Positions 40,773-49,879 are shown, counted from the first letter of the stretch. The stretch is DNA of 64,000 nucleotides from Paracoccaceae bacterium (GCA_024236495.1 JACKKJ010000003.1:124001-188000), one strand, 5' to 3'. A program made the numbers and translations. Notes: generated from the sequence alone by a model not told the origin.

Positions 40773-41780
40773 TCAGGCGACCGCGCGCATCCGGCGCGGC
40801 GCGTGGCCATAGGTGGCGCGGTAGACCTTGGCGAAATGCGACAGCGACCGGTATCCGCAGGCCACCGCCACCTCGGTCACGGACAGTTCGGTCTGCATCA
40901 GCAGGCTGCGGGCGCGTTCCAGCCGGAGATGGGCGTAAAACCCCATCGGCGTGGTCGCGAGATAGCGGGAAAACAGCCGTTCGGTCTGGCGCGGCGACAT
41001 GCCGGCGATGTCCGCGATCTCCTGCGCGGAAAGCGGCGTTTCCAGGTTCGCCTCCATCGCAGCCAGTACGCGGACAAGGCGCGCGTTGCGCACGCCAAAG
41101 CGCGATTGCGCCGAAACCGTCTGGCGCGACTGGGGGCCGCGGACATTGGCCCAGACCATCGCGTCGGCGATGCGGGTGGCCAGGTTCGCCCCGTGCCGTT
41201 CGGCGATCAGGTGCAGCATCAGGTCGGTCGCCGCGGCGCCGCCCGGCGCGGTGGGCCGGCGCCCGGCGACAAAGGCCGCGCGGCTGACCTCGATCCGGGG
41301 AAACTCCTCTGCCATGCCCTCGGCCACGTCCCAGTGCGCCGCGACCGTTTCATTGTCGAGAAGCCCGGCCCGCGCGAGTGTCTGGATACCGGCACCGATG
41401 GCGCCGATGCGCGCGCCATGCGCGGCCTCGCGGCGCAGGGCCGCGAAGACCTGGCCGCGCGTCGCCTCGTCCTCGCCCGCGGCGCCGATGACCATCAGCG
41501 TCTCGCCCCGCCCGAGCCCGGCGAACCGGTCGTCGGCCAGGACCGCAAGGCCACCGATCGCCACTGCGGGCGTTCCGGCCATGGTCACGATCCGCCAGCC
41601 GTAAAGCGGCCTGCCGCTGATGGCGTTCGCCTGGCGCAGGGGTTCGGTCGCCCCGGCAAGGGCCAGCGCGTCGAACCCGTCGAGCAGAAGGAAGACGAAG
41701 GTTTCGGTCGCGCCCTGCGCCAGGGCGCGGGCGTCGGTCGCGATCCGGGCAGCCGCCCGCGGTTGAGATTGAAGCAGCAT
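40773..41780 (-). CDS. GlxA-family AraC-type regulator 1
   Basis: 335 aa. The N-terminal DJ-1/PfpI-like domain (about 28-200, FVFLLLDGFDALALAGATEP) lacks the cysteine found at the nucleophile elbow in many relatives (GAIGAGIQTLARAG here). The C-terminal AraC domain (about 225-335) has LSAQEIADIAGMSPRQTERL and LSVTEVAVACGYRSLSHFAK. AGGGGGG precedes the start. Transcribed in the same direction as the kinase/PLP gene, 75 bases upstream of it, so they may be co-transcribed. Confidence 0.92.
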   Translation of the reverse strand: MLLQSQPRAAARIATDARALAQGATETFVFLLLDGFDALALAGATEPLRQANAISGRPLYGWRIVTMAGTPAVAIGGLAVLADDRFAGLGRGETLMVIGAAGEDEATRGQVFAALRREAAHGARIGAIGAGIQTLARAGLLDNETVAAHWDVAEGMAEEFPRIEVSRAAFVAGRRPTAPGGAAATDLMLHLIAERHGANLATRIADAMVWANVRGPQSRQTVSAQSRFGVRNARLVRVLAAMEANLETPLSAQEIADIAGMSPRQTERLFSRYLATTPMGFYAHLRLERARSLLMQTELSVTEVAVACGYRSLSHFAKVYRATYGHAPRRMRAVA

Positions 41781-41870
41781 TGCGATCCCCCCTACGGTGC
41801 GCCTGCGCCTTGGCCGCAGGTCGTTCCTGAACCGTTTTATGTCGATTCCACGCCCGCAACACAGTACATT

Positions 41871-41899
41871 TGCGTCAAACTGCCGTTACAAATGCGTCA
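41871..41899 (+). promoter_or_regulatory. Direct repeat TGCGTCA, spaced 22 bases
   Basis: Copies at 41871-41877 and 41893-41899, two helical turns apart, the spacing expected of AraC-type half-sites. The second copy overlaps the start codon of regulator 2. Confidence 0.4.
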
Positions 41900-42911
41900 C
41901 CCGACACAAACTGCGGCCTCCGCGCCCGCGCCGGCGTCCCCGGCCCCGCCCGCCCGTCTTCGGGTGGGGATCCTTCTTGCGCGCCGCTTCACGCTGGCCG
42001 CGATGGCGAACTTCGTCGATGTCCTGCGCCTTGCCGCCGACGAAGGCGACCGGTCGCGCCCGATCCTGTGCGCCTGGCGCGTCGTCGCCCCGCGCCCGGG
42101 GCCGGTCGAGGCAAGCTGCGGGCTCTTCGTCGACGCGGAAGAGGCGCTGGGCGACCCCGAAAGGTTCGACTACATCGCCGTGGTCGGCGGGCTCATCGGC
42201 GAAAGGCAATGGCTCGCCCCCGAGGCGGAGGACTGGCTGCGCCGCGCCGCGGCCGCCGGGGTGCCGCTGATCGGGCTGTGCACCGGCCCCTTCATCCTGG
42301 CGCGCGCGGGGCTCATGCAGGGCTACCGCTGCTGCGTCAGCTGGTTCCACCGCAACGACTTCCTGGAGGAATTCGAGGCGATGCAGCCGGTGTCCGACCA
42401 GATCTTCGTCGTCGACCGCGACCGGCTGACCTGTTCGGGCGGGGCGTCGACCGCCCATCTGGCGGCGTTCCTTGTCGACCGCCATGTCGGACGTGCCGCC
42501 GCCCGCAAGAGCCTGTCGATCATGATCGTGGACGAGGCGATGGCCGCCGAACGGCCGCAGCCGGGCCTGCCCTCGGATCTGGGTGCCAGCGATCCCCTGG
42601 TGAAGCGTGCGCTTCTGTGGATGCAGCAATTTCCCGAAACACCGCTGACCGTGGGGCAGCTGGCCGGTCAGCTCGGCGTCAGCCGGCGCAAGCTGGAACG
42701 GCATTTCGCCGACGATCTGGGGCTGACGCCGGCCAAGGCGGGGCAGCGGATGCGGCTGGCGCAGGTGCGCGCCCTTCTGACGCGGGGCGAAAGGTCGGTG
42801 ACCGAAATCGCGGCGGAAACCGGGTTCTCGGACGCCTCGCACCTGATCCGTGTGTTCCGCGCCGCCGAGGGTGTCACGCCCGAGGCCTGGCGCAGGGCCT
42901 TGCCGGGCTGA
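41892..42911 (+). CDS. GlxA-family AraC-type regulator 2
   Basis: 339 aa. DJ-1/PfpI-like domain (about 24-200) with the elbow cysteine kept in LIGLCTGPFILARAG, then an AraC domain (about 230-339) with LTVGQLAGQLGVSRRKLERH and VTEIAAETGFSDASHLIRVF. Related regulators respond to choline- or carnitine-type nitrogen compounds and to arginine. Divergent from regulator 1 with 111 bases between starts. A direct repeat TGCGTCA at 22-base spacing lies across the start codon. Confidence 0.92.
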   Translation: MRHPTQTAASAPAPASPAPPARLRVGILLARRFTLAAMANFVDVLRLAADEGDRSRPILCAWRVVAPRPGPVEASCGLFVDAEEALGDPERFDYIAVVGGLIGERQWLAPEAEDWLRRAAAAGVPLIGLCTGPFILARAGLMQGYRCCVSWFHRNDFLEEFEAMQPVSDQIFVVDRDRLTCSGGASTAHLAAFLVDRHVGRAAARKSLSIMIVDEAMAAERPQPGLPSDLGASDPLVKRALLWMQQFPETPLTVGQLAGQLGVSRRKLERHFADDLGLTPAKAGQRMRLAQVRALLTRGERSVTEIAAETGFSDASHLIRVFRAAEGVTPEAWRRALPG

Positions 42912-42920
42912 AGGGCGCCA

Positions 42921-43922
42921 CTAGCCGCCCGTATGGCTCATGTGGCGAGAGACCTGGCCCGCGACCTTCTGGCGGGAATAGTCGAAGTCGTGTCCCTTCG
43001 GCTTGCGGGCGATGGCCGCACGGATTGCGTGTTCCAGAAGCGCGTCGTCCGGGGCGGCGCGCAGGGGCGCGCGCAGGTCGGCCATGTCCTCCTGCCCCAG
43101 GCACATGAACAGTTCGCCCGTGCAGGTCACGCGGACGCGGTTGCAGCTTTCGCAGAAATTATGCGTGAGCGGCGTGATGAAACCGACCTTCTGGCCCGTC
43201 TCCTCGATCCGCACATAGCGGGCGGGGCCGCCGGTACGTTCGGTCAGATCGCTGAGCGTGAAGCGTTCGGCCAGGCGCGCGCGCAGATCCTTCAGCGGCC
43301 AGTACTGGTCAAGGCGCAGTTCCTCGCCCATCTCGCCCATCGGCATGACCTCGATGAAGGTCAGGTCGTGGTCTTCCTTCGCGCACCAGTCGAGAAGGTC
43401 GAAAAGCTCCGCCTCGTTGAAGCCCTTGAGGGCGACGGTGTTGATCTTGACCCTGAGCCCGGCGGCCTTTGCGGCCTCGATCCCCTCCAGCACCTGCGGC
43501 AGGCGGCCCCAGCGGGTGATGTCGGCGAACTTGGCCGGATCGAGCGTGTCGAGCGACACATTGACCCGGCGGATGCCGCAGGCGGCAAGGTCGCCCGCGT
43601 ATTTCGCCAGTTGCGATCCGTTGGTGGTCAGCGTCAGTTCCTTGAGCGCGCCGCTGTCCAGATGGCGCGATATGGTGCGGAAGAAGGTCATGATGTCGCG
43701 CCGGACCAGGGGTTCGCCCCCGGTGATCCTCAGCTTCTGGACGCCGAGCCGGATGAAGGTCGAACAAAGGCGATCCAGTTCCTCTAGCGTCAGGAGATCC
43801 TTCTTGGGAAGGAACTGCATGTGTTCGGCCATGCAATAGGTGCAGCGGAAGTCGCAGCGGTCCGTCACCGAGACGCGGAGGTAGGAAATCGGTCGGGCGA
43901 AGGGGTCGATCAAGGGTGTCAT
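42921..43922 (-). CDS. moaA: GTP 3',8-cyclase (molybdenum cofactor biosynthesis protein A)
   Basis: 333 aa. A radical-SAM enzyme that converts GTP in the first step of molybdopterin synthesis. The SAM-binding cluster is DRCDFRCTYC (Cys 23, 27 and 30), and the C-terminal second cluster is seen in NFCESCNRVRVTCTGELFMC. The protein ends in Gly-Gly, the flexible tail that reaches into the active site. Start at 43922 (MTPLIDPFARPISYLRVS). Other moa genes are not in the window. Confidence 0.97.
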   Translation of the reverse strand: MTPLIDPFARPISYLRVSVTDRCDFRCTYCMAEHMQFLPKKDLLTLEELDRLCSTFIRLGVQKLRITGGEPLVRRDIMTFFRTISRHLDSGALKELTLTTNGSQLAKYAGDLAACGIRRVNVSLDTLDPAKFADITRWGRLPQVLEGIEAAKAAGLRVKINTVALKGFNEAELFDLLDWCAKEDHDLTFIEVMPMGEMGEELRLDQYWPLKDLRARLAERFTLSDLTERTGGPARYVRIEETGQKVGFITPLTHNFCESCNRVRVTCTGELFMCLGQEDMADLRAPLRAAPDDALLEHAIRAAIARKPKGHDFDYSRQKVAGQVSRHMSHTGG

Positions 43923-43975
43923 GGCGCAAATCTAGTCACTTGCGCGCGCCCCCACAAGCCGACCTTCGGATAGGG

Positions 43976-44653
43976 TCAGGCCAGGTGTTTCCCGGCCTCC
44001 CTGCGGGCAAAGGGCTTCAGCCGGTCGCCATGGGCCTTAAGGAACGCGCGCACACGCGGCGCGTCGTGTTTCGACAGGTCGCGCAGCCACCAGGCGATGG
44101 CCTTCTGGATGAACCATTCGGGATCGTCCGCATAGCCCGCCGCCCAGCCCAGCACCCGATCGCGGATCGCAAGATCCCCGGCGCTCGGATGGTTCTGCTT
44201 GGTCCAGGGCAGGGTGATGACCAGCGCCGCGCGCCGTGCCCACATGTGGTCGGACCGGGTCCAGCCCTCGACCTCGTCAAGGCGGGCGGGGTCCGCGACC
44301 AGCCGCCGTTCGCCCGCGTCGCAGGCATGGTCGGCGATGGCCCAGCTGTCGAAATCCGGCACCCAGGACGCGATCAGCCGCCAGGCGGCGGCGTCGTCAC
44401 GGATGCGCGCCTGCGTCAGGACCTTTGCCGCGGCGATCCGCGCCTCGAAGATGTCGGTCCGCCACAGCGCATCGGCCAGCGCCACCCTTTCGGGCACCGA
44501 AAGCGTCTGCCGCCACCCTTTCGCCAGATCGTTCAGGTACGGAACCGGGATGCCCAGGACCGGGCGCGTCTGCTTGTGATAGGCGGCCATCGCCGCAGTG
44601 CGGCCGGGTTCGATCCCGGCGCGCAGCGCGGCGAGCGCGTCTTCCGGCGTCAT
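43976..44653 (-). CDS. AlkD-like DNA alkylation repair protein
   Basis: 225 aa, built of HEAT-like helix pairs. Family features include KQTRPVLGIPVPYLNDLAKG, ARIAAAKVLTQARI, and DSWAIADHACDAGERRL, ending WFIQKAIAWWLRDLSKHD. AlkD enzymes excise alkylated bases such as 7-methylguanine, though many homologues are untested. Its ATG at 44653 overlaps the glmS stop (ATGA at 44650-44653), so translation is coupled to glmS, which is functionally unrelated. Confidence 0.88.
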   Translation of the reverse strand: MTPEDALAALRAGIEPGRTAAMAAYHKQTRPVLGIPVPYLNDLAKGWRQTLSVPERVALADALWRTDIFEARIAAAKVLTQARIRDDAAAWRLIASWVPDFDSWAIADHACDAGERRLVADPARLDEVEGWTRSDHMWARRAALVITLPWTKQNHPSAGDLAIRDRVLGWAAGYADDPEWFIQKAIAWWLRDLSKHDAPRVRAFLKAHGDRLKPFARREAGKHLA

Positions 44654-46464
44654 TCCACCGTCACCGACTTTGCCAGGTTGCGCGGCTGGTCCACGTCGGT
44701 GCCCTTGGCGACGGCGGCATGGTAGGCCAGAAGCTGCGCGGGGAGCGCATAGGCGATCGGTGCCAGCGTCGGCGGGATCGTCGGCAGGGTGACGCATTTC
44801 CACGTTCCCTCGCGCGCCTCGGCCGCGCCCTTCGCATCGGTGATCAGCACCACCTTGCCATGGCGTGCCATGACCTCCTGCATGTTCGACACGGTCTTGT
44901 CGAAAAGCGCGTCATGGGGGGCGAAGACGATGACCGGCACCGATTTGTCGATCAATGCGATGGGGCCGTGCTTCAGTTCGCCCGATGCATAACCTTCGGC
45001 GTGTATATAACTGATTTCCTTGAGCTTCAGCGCCCCCTCAAGCGCCAGCGGGAACATCGTCCCGCGTCCCAGGAACAGGATGTCCTGCGCTTCGGCGACG
45101 CTGGCCGCGATTTCGGCGATCTCGGCTTCGCGGGCCAGTGTCTGGTTCATCAGGCCGGGCAGGGCAGACAGGTCGGCGATCCGGGCCGCCAGCTCCTCGG
45201 GGGCAAGCCGGCCGCGATCCGCCGCGGCCTTGAGCGCGAGGAGGTACAGGACAAGCAACTGGCAGGTGAACGCCTTGGTCGAGGCCACGCCGACCTCCAC
45301 CCCCGCGTGGATCGGCAGCGCCACGTCGGCCTCCCGCGCGATGGAGGAGGTGGTGACGTTGATCACCGCGACTGTCCGCGCGACCTTTTCGCGGGCAAAA
45401 CGCAGCGCGGCCAGCGTATCGGCCGTCTCGCCCGACTGGCTGACGAACAGCGCGAAGGACTTGGCCGGAAGCGGCGGTTCGCGGTAGCGGAACTCCGAGG
45501 CGATATCGACCTCGCAGGGCAGGCCGGCAAGGCTTTCGAACCAGTACTTCGCCGTCTGGCAGGCGTAGTTCGCGGTCCCGCAGGCAACCAGCGTCAGCCG
45601 GTCGAGCGCGGCGAAGTCCAGCGCGTGCGGCAGCATGATCTGCCCGCCGCGCACATAGTGCCTGATCGCATCGGCCAGCACGACCGGTTGTTCGGCGATC
45701 TCCTTGGCCATGAAGTGCTTGTAGCCCGCCTTGTCGATCCGCGTCTGGTCGAGCTGTATCTTCGCGGCCTCGCGGTTGGCGCGGCGGTCCGACACGTCGA
45801 AGATCTCTGCCCCCTCGCGGGTGACAAAGGCATAGTCGCCTTCCTCCAGATAGGTGATGCGGTCGGTCATCGGCGCCAGCGCGATCGCGTCGGAGCCCAC
45901 GAACATTTCCCCCTCGCCGTGGCCGATGGCCAGCGGCGACCCCTTGCGGGCGGCGATCATCAGGTCGTCCTCGCCCTCGAAAAGGAAAAGCAGGGCAAAG
46001 GCGCCTTCGAGCCGGTGCAGGGTGGCGCGCGCGGCCTCGCGCGGGGGCAGGCCGCGATCCATGTAAAGCCGCACCAGCAGGGCGACGGTTTCGGTATCCG
46101 TCTCGGTCTCGCACGAAAGGCCTGCCTCGGAAAGCTCGACGCGAAGTTCGCGGAAGTTCTCGATGATGCCGTTGTGGACGACCGCCACCGGGCCGGACCG
46201 GTGGGGATGGGCGTTGACGACCGTGGCCGCGCCATGGGTCGCCCAGCGGGTATGTCCGATGCCGGCCTTGCCCGGCAGGGGTTCGTGGACCAGCAGGTCG
46301 GACAGGTTCGCCAGCTTGCCGACCGCCCGGCGCCGGTCGAGCCCGCCGTGGTTCACCGTGGCGATCCCGGCGGAGTCGTAGCCGCGATATTCCAGCCGCT
46401 TCAGCGCCTCGACCAGAAGGGGGGCGACCTCATGGTTGCCCAGTACACCGACAATTCCACACAT
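44650..46464 (-). CDS. glmS: Glutamine--fructose-6-phosphate aminotransferase (isomerising)
   Basis: 604 aa. Makes glucosamine-6-phosphate from fructose-6-phosphate and glutamine. The N-terminal Ntn glutaminase begins MCGIVGVLGNHEVAP with the catalytic Cys 2, and HTRWATHGA is intact. Two SIS isomerase domains follow (for example FVSQSGETADTLAALRFA, and the late GRGTMFPLALEGALKLKEIS). The C-terminus DVDQPRNLAKSVTVE is the standard ending. Overlaps the glmU stop by one base (TAATG). Confidence 0.98.
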   Translation of the reverse strand: MCGIVGVLGNHEVAPLLVEALKRLEYRGYDSAGIATVNHGGLDRRRAVGKLANLSDLLVHEPLPGKAGIGHTRWATHGAATVVNAHPHRSGPVAVVHNGIIENFRELRVELSEAGLSCETETDTETVALLVRLYMDRGLPPREAARATLHRLEGAFALLFLFEGEDDLMIAARKGSPLAIGHGEGEMFVGSDAIALAPMTDRITYLEEGDYAFVTREGAEIFDVSDRRANREAAKIQLDQTRIDKAGYKHFMAKEIAEQPVVLADAIRHYVRGGQIMLPHALDFAALDRLTLVACGTANYACQTAKYWFESLAGLPCEVDIASEFRYREPPLPAKSFALFVSQSGETADTLAALRFAREKVARTVAVINVTTSSIAREADVALPIHAGVEVGVASTKAFTCQLLVLYLLALKAAADRGRLAPEELAARIADLSALPGLMNQTLAREAEIAEIAASVAEAQDILFLGRGTMFPLALEGALKLKEISYIHAEGYASGELKHGPIALIDKSVPVIVFAPHDALFDKTVSNMQEVMARHGKVVLITDAKGAAEAREGTWKCVTLPTIPPTLAPIAYALPAQLLAYHAAVAKGTDVDQPRNLAKSVTVE

Positions 46465-47813
46465 TATTTGCGATCCTCGTCCCGCCGGGCTTTCGTTTGT
46501 TTCAACTTTTCGAACAATCTGACCGCTAGGCCGGGTTTTGTCACCTGTTTCGCCCTACCGAGCGCCAGCGCGCCATCCGGCACGTCTTCGGTGATGACCG
46601 AGCCCGACCCGGTCAGCGCGCCCGCCCCGATCCGGACCGGAGCCACCAGCATCGTGTCCGACCCGATGAAGGCATGGGCGCCGATCTCGGTCCGGTGCTT
46701 CATCACGCCATCGTAGTTGCAAGTCACCGTGCCCGCGCCGATGTTGCTGTGTTCGCCGACATGGGCGTCGCCCAGATAGGTCAGGTGGCCGACCTTCACG
46801 CCCTCGTCGAGGATCGCGTTCTTGACCTCGACGAAGTTGCCGACGTGCACGTCCTCGGCCAGTTCGGTGCCGGGGCGCAGCCGCGCGAAGGGGCCGACGC
46901 GCGCCCCGCGCGAGATGTGGCACCCTTCGAAATGGCAGAAGGGCAGGATCTCCGCCCCCGATTCCACGGTCACGCCGGGGCCGAAGACGACATTGGCGCC
47001 AATCGTGGCGTCCCGCCCGACAACGGTGTCGAGCGCGAAGAAAACGGTTTCGGGCGCCGTCATCGTCACCCCGGTCTCGAGCGCCTCGGCCCGGGCGCGT
47101 GCCTGGAAGGCGGCTTCGGCGCGGGCCAGTTCGGCGCGGGTGTTCACGCCCATCGTCTCGGCCTCGTCGCAGGTGACGACGCGGGCGCTGTGCCCCGTCG
47201 CGCGGGCCGCGGCGACGATGTCGGTCAGGTAGTATTCGCCCGCCGCGTTGTCGTTCGTCAGCCCCGCGACCAGGCTCGCCAGAAGCCGCGCCTCGACCGC
47301 CACCACGCCGCTGTTGCAAAGTGTGATCGCGCGTTCCGTTTCCGTCGCGTCCTTGAACTCCACGATCCGGTCCAGCGCGCCGTCGGTGGCGATCAGCCGC
47401 CCGTAGCGCCCGGGGTCCGCCGCGACAAAGCCCAGAACGGTCACGTCCGCCCCGCTGACCAGCATCGCGTCCAGCGTTTCGGCCCGGATGAAGGGGGTGT
47501 CGCCGTAAAGGACGATCACCGTACCCTCGAACCCCTCCAGCGCGGGCAGCGCCTGCTGCACGGCGTGTCCGGTGCCAAGCTGCTGGTCCTGCCGGACCAC
47601 CGCCGCCGTTTCGTCATAGGCGCGCACCGCCTTTTCGACGGCCGCCGCGCCGTGGCCCGCGACAACGACCACCCGTTCGGGCGCAAGCGTCGCGCCCGCG
47701 GCCATGGCATGATGCACAAGCGGCGCGCCCGCGACCTTGTGCAGGACCTTGGGCAGGTCCGAATTCATCCGCGTTCCCTGTCCCGCGGCGAGGATAATCA
47801 GCGCTGTGGCCAT
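46464..47813 (-). CDS. glmU: Bifunctional UDP-GlcNAc pyrophosphorylase / glucosamine-1-phosphate acetyltransferase
   Basis: 449 aa. The N-terminal nucleotidyltransferase begins IILAAGQGTRMNSDLPKVLH. The C-terminal left-handed beta-helix (about 250-445) provides the acetyltransferase, with FVEVKNAILDEGVKVGHLTY and GAGTVTCNYDGVMKHRT. Works after GlmS and GlmM in making UDP-GlcNAc for peptidoglycan and LPS. The start at 47813 is set by the conserved MATALIILAAGQ; the frame upstream has no family resemblance. First gene of the glmU-glmS-alkD-like operon. Confidence 0.97.
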   Translation of the reverse strand: MATALIILAAGQGTRMNSDLPKVLHKVAGAPLVHHAMAAGATLAPERVVVVAGHGAAAVEKAVRAYDETAAVVRQDQQLGTGHAVQQALPALEGFEGTVIVLYGDTPFIRAETLDAMLVSGADVTVLGFVAADPGRYGRLIATDGALDRIVEFKDATETERAITLCNSGVVAVEARLLASLVAGLTNDNAAGEYYLTDIVAAARATGHSARVVTCDEAETMGVNTRAELARAEAAFQARARAEALETGVTMTAPETVFFALDTVVGRDATIGANVVFGPGVTVESGAEILPFCHFEGCHISRGARVGPFARLRPGTELAEDVHVGNFVEVKNAILDEGVKVGHLTYLGDAHVGEHSNIGAGTVTCNYDGVMKHRTEIGAHAFIGSDTMLVAPVRIGAGALTGSGSVITEDVPDGALALGRAKQVTKPGLAVRLFEKLKQTKARRDEDRK

Positions 47814-47938
47814 GCTCTTGCTCTTTTCTTTCGTCCATGCCCGTTTTACCGATGGGGCCACGCGCCGCAAGGCCGGGGGGCTCACAACTCCTTTCCAAGG
47901 GTTACAGCGGGGCGTGCGGCGCCCGGAAAGAGGGCAGG

Positions 47939-48601
47939 ATGCGCACGGTTATCTTCGATCTGGACGGAACGCTTGCCGATACATCGGCCGACCTGATCGC
48001 GGCGGCGAACGCCTGTTTCCGGGGGCTTGGCGCGGGCGACATCCTGGACCCCGTCGCCGATGCGCTGACCGCCTTTCACGGCGGGCGGGCGATGTTGCGG
48101 CTTGGCTTCTCGCGCCTTGGCGCGGTGGCAGAGGACGAGGTCGACCGCCAGTATCCCATCCTTCTGGCCGCCTACGAGGACGGGATCGACCGCCATACAC
48201 GGCTTTATCCCGGCGCGGTCGAGGCGGTGGAAACCCTTCGTGGGGCGGGTTTTGCCACCGGCATCTGCACCAACAAGCCCGAACGCCTGGCCGAGATCCT
48301 GATGACGCGCCTTGGCGTGCGCGACCTTTTCGGCTCACTCGTCGGGGCGGACACGCTGCCGGTGCGCAAGCCCGATCCCGCGCCCTACCGCCTGTCGGTG
48401 GACCGCGCGGGCGGCGTGGTCGAACGCTCGATGCTGGTGGGCGATACCGACACCGACCGCAAGACCGCCGCCGCCGCCGGCGTGCCGGTCGCGCTTGTCA
48501 CCTTCGGTCCGGCGGGGCGCGGTGTCGCCGATTTCGCGCCAGAGGCGATGTTCGACGCCTTCCACGAGTTGCCGTTGCTGGCCGGGAAACTTATCGGCTG
48601 A
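47939..48601 (+). CDS. gph: HAD hydrolase, phosphoglycolate phosphatase-like
   Basis: 220 aa. HAD motif I is VIFDLDGTLAD (Asp 7 nucleophile, Asp 9), motif II is the TNKP segment GICTNKPERLAEIL, motif III is the Lys in VRKPDPAPYRL, and motif IV is MLVGDTDTDRKTAAAAG. The cap lies at about 15-85. This matches the Gph group that dephosphorylates 2-phosphoglycolate, but small HAD enzymes are often promiscuous. Divergent from glmU. The start at 47939 has GAGGGCAGG before it. Confidence 0.82.
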   Translation: MRTVIFDLDGTLADTSADLIAAANACFRGLGAGDILDPVADALTAFHGGRAMLRLGFSRLGAVAEDEVDRQYPILLAAYEDGIDRHTRLYPGAVEAVETLRGAGFATGICTNKPERLAEILMTRLGVRDLFGSLVGADTLPVRKPDPAPYRLSVDRAGGVVERSMLVGDTDTDRKTAAAAGVPVALVTFGPAGRGVADFAPEAMFDAFHELPLLAGKLIG

Positions 48602-48653
48602 TCTTCGCCTTACCGTTTCCGGAATGGAACCGCCTTCCGGGCGCAGGACCCCA

Positions 48654-48683
48654 TTGACCCGACTCACCCTTCCGCCCTATGAA
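48654..48683 (+). promoter_or_regulatory. Promoter of the leucine catabolic operon
   Basis: TTGACC (48654-48659), an 18-base spacer and TATGAA (48678-48683). It lies 33 bases before the ivd start and directly before the inverted repeat at 48685-48698. Confidence 0.5.
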
Positions 48684-48684
48684 T

Positions 48685-48698
48685 TGAACAGTCGTTCA
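48685..48698. promoter_or_regulatory. Operator-like repeat TGAAC-AGTC-GTTCA
   Basis: Perfect five-base arms with a four-base spacer, placed where transcription of the liu operon should begin. Short GAAC/GTTC dyads are typical of TetR-type acyl-CoA regulators. No regulator gene lies in the operon itself. Confidence 0.5.
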
Positions 48699-48715
48699 TT
48701 TCCGGGAGGCCGACG

Positions 48716-49879
48716 ATGTTCACCGCATCCATGAAATTCCACCTTGGAGAAGAGGTCGAGGCGCTGCGCGACATGGTGCATCGCTGGGCACAGGACCGGG
48801 TGAAGCCGATCGCCGCCGAGGTCGACCGCACCAACGACTTCCCGGCAGAGCTTTGGAAGGAAATGGGCGATCTTGGCCTTCTGGGCATCACCGTGCCGGA
48901 GGAATACGGCGGGGCGGGCATGTCCTACCTCGCCCATGTCGTCGCGACGGAGGAGATCGCCCGCGCCTCGGCCTCGGTCAGCCTGTCCTATGGCGCACAT
49001 TCGAACCTTTGCGTGAACCAGATCAAGCTGAACGGGACGGACGCGCAGAAGCGCGCGTACCTGCCGGGCCTGATCGCCGGCACCCATGTCGGCGCGCTCG
49101 CCATGTCGGAGGCGGGGGCGGGGTCCGACGTCGTGTCGATGAAGCTGCGCGCGGAAAAGCGCAACGGCTACTACGTTCTGAACGGCACCAAGTTCTGGAT
49201 CACCAACGGCCCGGATGCCGACACCCTCGTCGTCTATGCCAAGACCGACCCGGAGGCCGGATCGAAGGGCATCACCGCCTTCATCGTCGAAAAGACCATG
49301 AAGGGCTTTTCCACGTCGAAGCACTTCGACAAGCTCGGGATGCGCGGCTCCAACACCGCCGAACTGATCTTCGAGGATGTGGAGGTGCCGTTCGAAAACG
49401 TGCTCGGGGCCGAGGGCAAGGGCGTCCGCGTCCTGATGTCGGGCCTCGATTACGAGCGCGTCGTCCTGTCGGGCATCGGCACCGGCATCATGGCCGCCTG
49501 CCTGGACGAGGTGATGCCCTACCTCGCGCAGCGCAAGCAGTTCGGCCAGCCGATCGGGTCGTTCCAGCTGATGCAGGGCAAGATCGCCGACATGTACACC
49601 AAGATGAACTCCGCCCGCGCCTATGTCTACGAGGTCGCCCGCGCCTGCGACCGCGGCGAGGTCACCCGCCAGGACGCCGCCGCCTGCGTCCTTTACGCCA
49701 GCGAGGAGGCGATGGTCGTCGCCCACCAGGCCGTGCAGGCGATGGGCGGCACGGGCTTCATGAACGAGAGCCCCGTTTCCCGCATCTTCCGCGACGCCAA
49801 GCTGATGGAGATCGGCGCCGGGACGAGCGAAATCCGCCGGATGCTGATCGGGCGGGAGTTGATGGGGGCGATGGGGTAG
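48716..49879 (+). CDS. ivd: Isovaleryl-CoA dehydrogenase
   Basis: 387 aa. A flavin acyl-CoA dehydrogenase that oxidises isovaleryl-CoA to 3-methylcrotonyl-CoA in leucine breakdown. The likely catalytic base is Glu 247 in GLDYERVVLSGIGTGIM, located as in isovaleryl-CoA dehydrogenases rather than in the more distal position of most acyl-CoA dehydrogenases. The substrate-binding and FAD segments AMSEAGAGSDVVSMKL and FWITNGPDADTLVVYA are present, and the end is TSEIRRMLIGRELMG. GGGAGG before the start. First gene of the liu operon. Confidence 0.96.
   Translation: MFTASMKFHLGEEVEALRDMVHRWAQDRVKPIAAEVDRTNDFPAELWKEMGDLGLLGITVPEEYGGAGMSYLAHVVATEEIARASASVSLSYGAHSNLCVNQIKLNGTDAQKRAYLPGLIAGTHVGALAMSEAGAGSDVVSMKLRAEKRNGYYVLNGTKFWITNGPDADTLVVYAKTDPEAGSKGITAFIVEKTMKGFSTSKHFDKLGMRGSNTAELIFEDVEVPFENVLGAEGKGVRVLMSGLDYERVVLSGIGTGIMAACLDEVMPYLAQRKQFGQPIGSFQLMQGKIADMYTKMNSARAYVYEVARACDRGEVTRQDAAACVLYASEEAMVVAHQAVQAMGGTGFMNESPVSRIFRDAKLMEIGAGTSEIRRMLIGRELMGAMG

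Noticed and set aside
39996..41891. Upstream extension of regulator 2 by more than 600 codons
   Set aside because: The extension is antisense to the kinase/PLP gene and regulator 1 and shows no motifs; the regulator's conserved domain begins only after 41892.
44650..46464. glmS ribozyme/riboswitch control
   Set aside because: glmS begins at the last base of glmU, leaving no leader; that ribozyme is known from Gram-positive bacteria.
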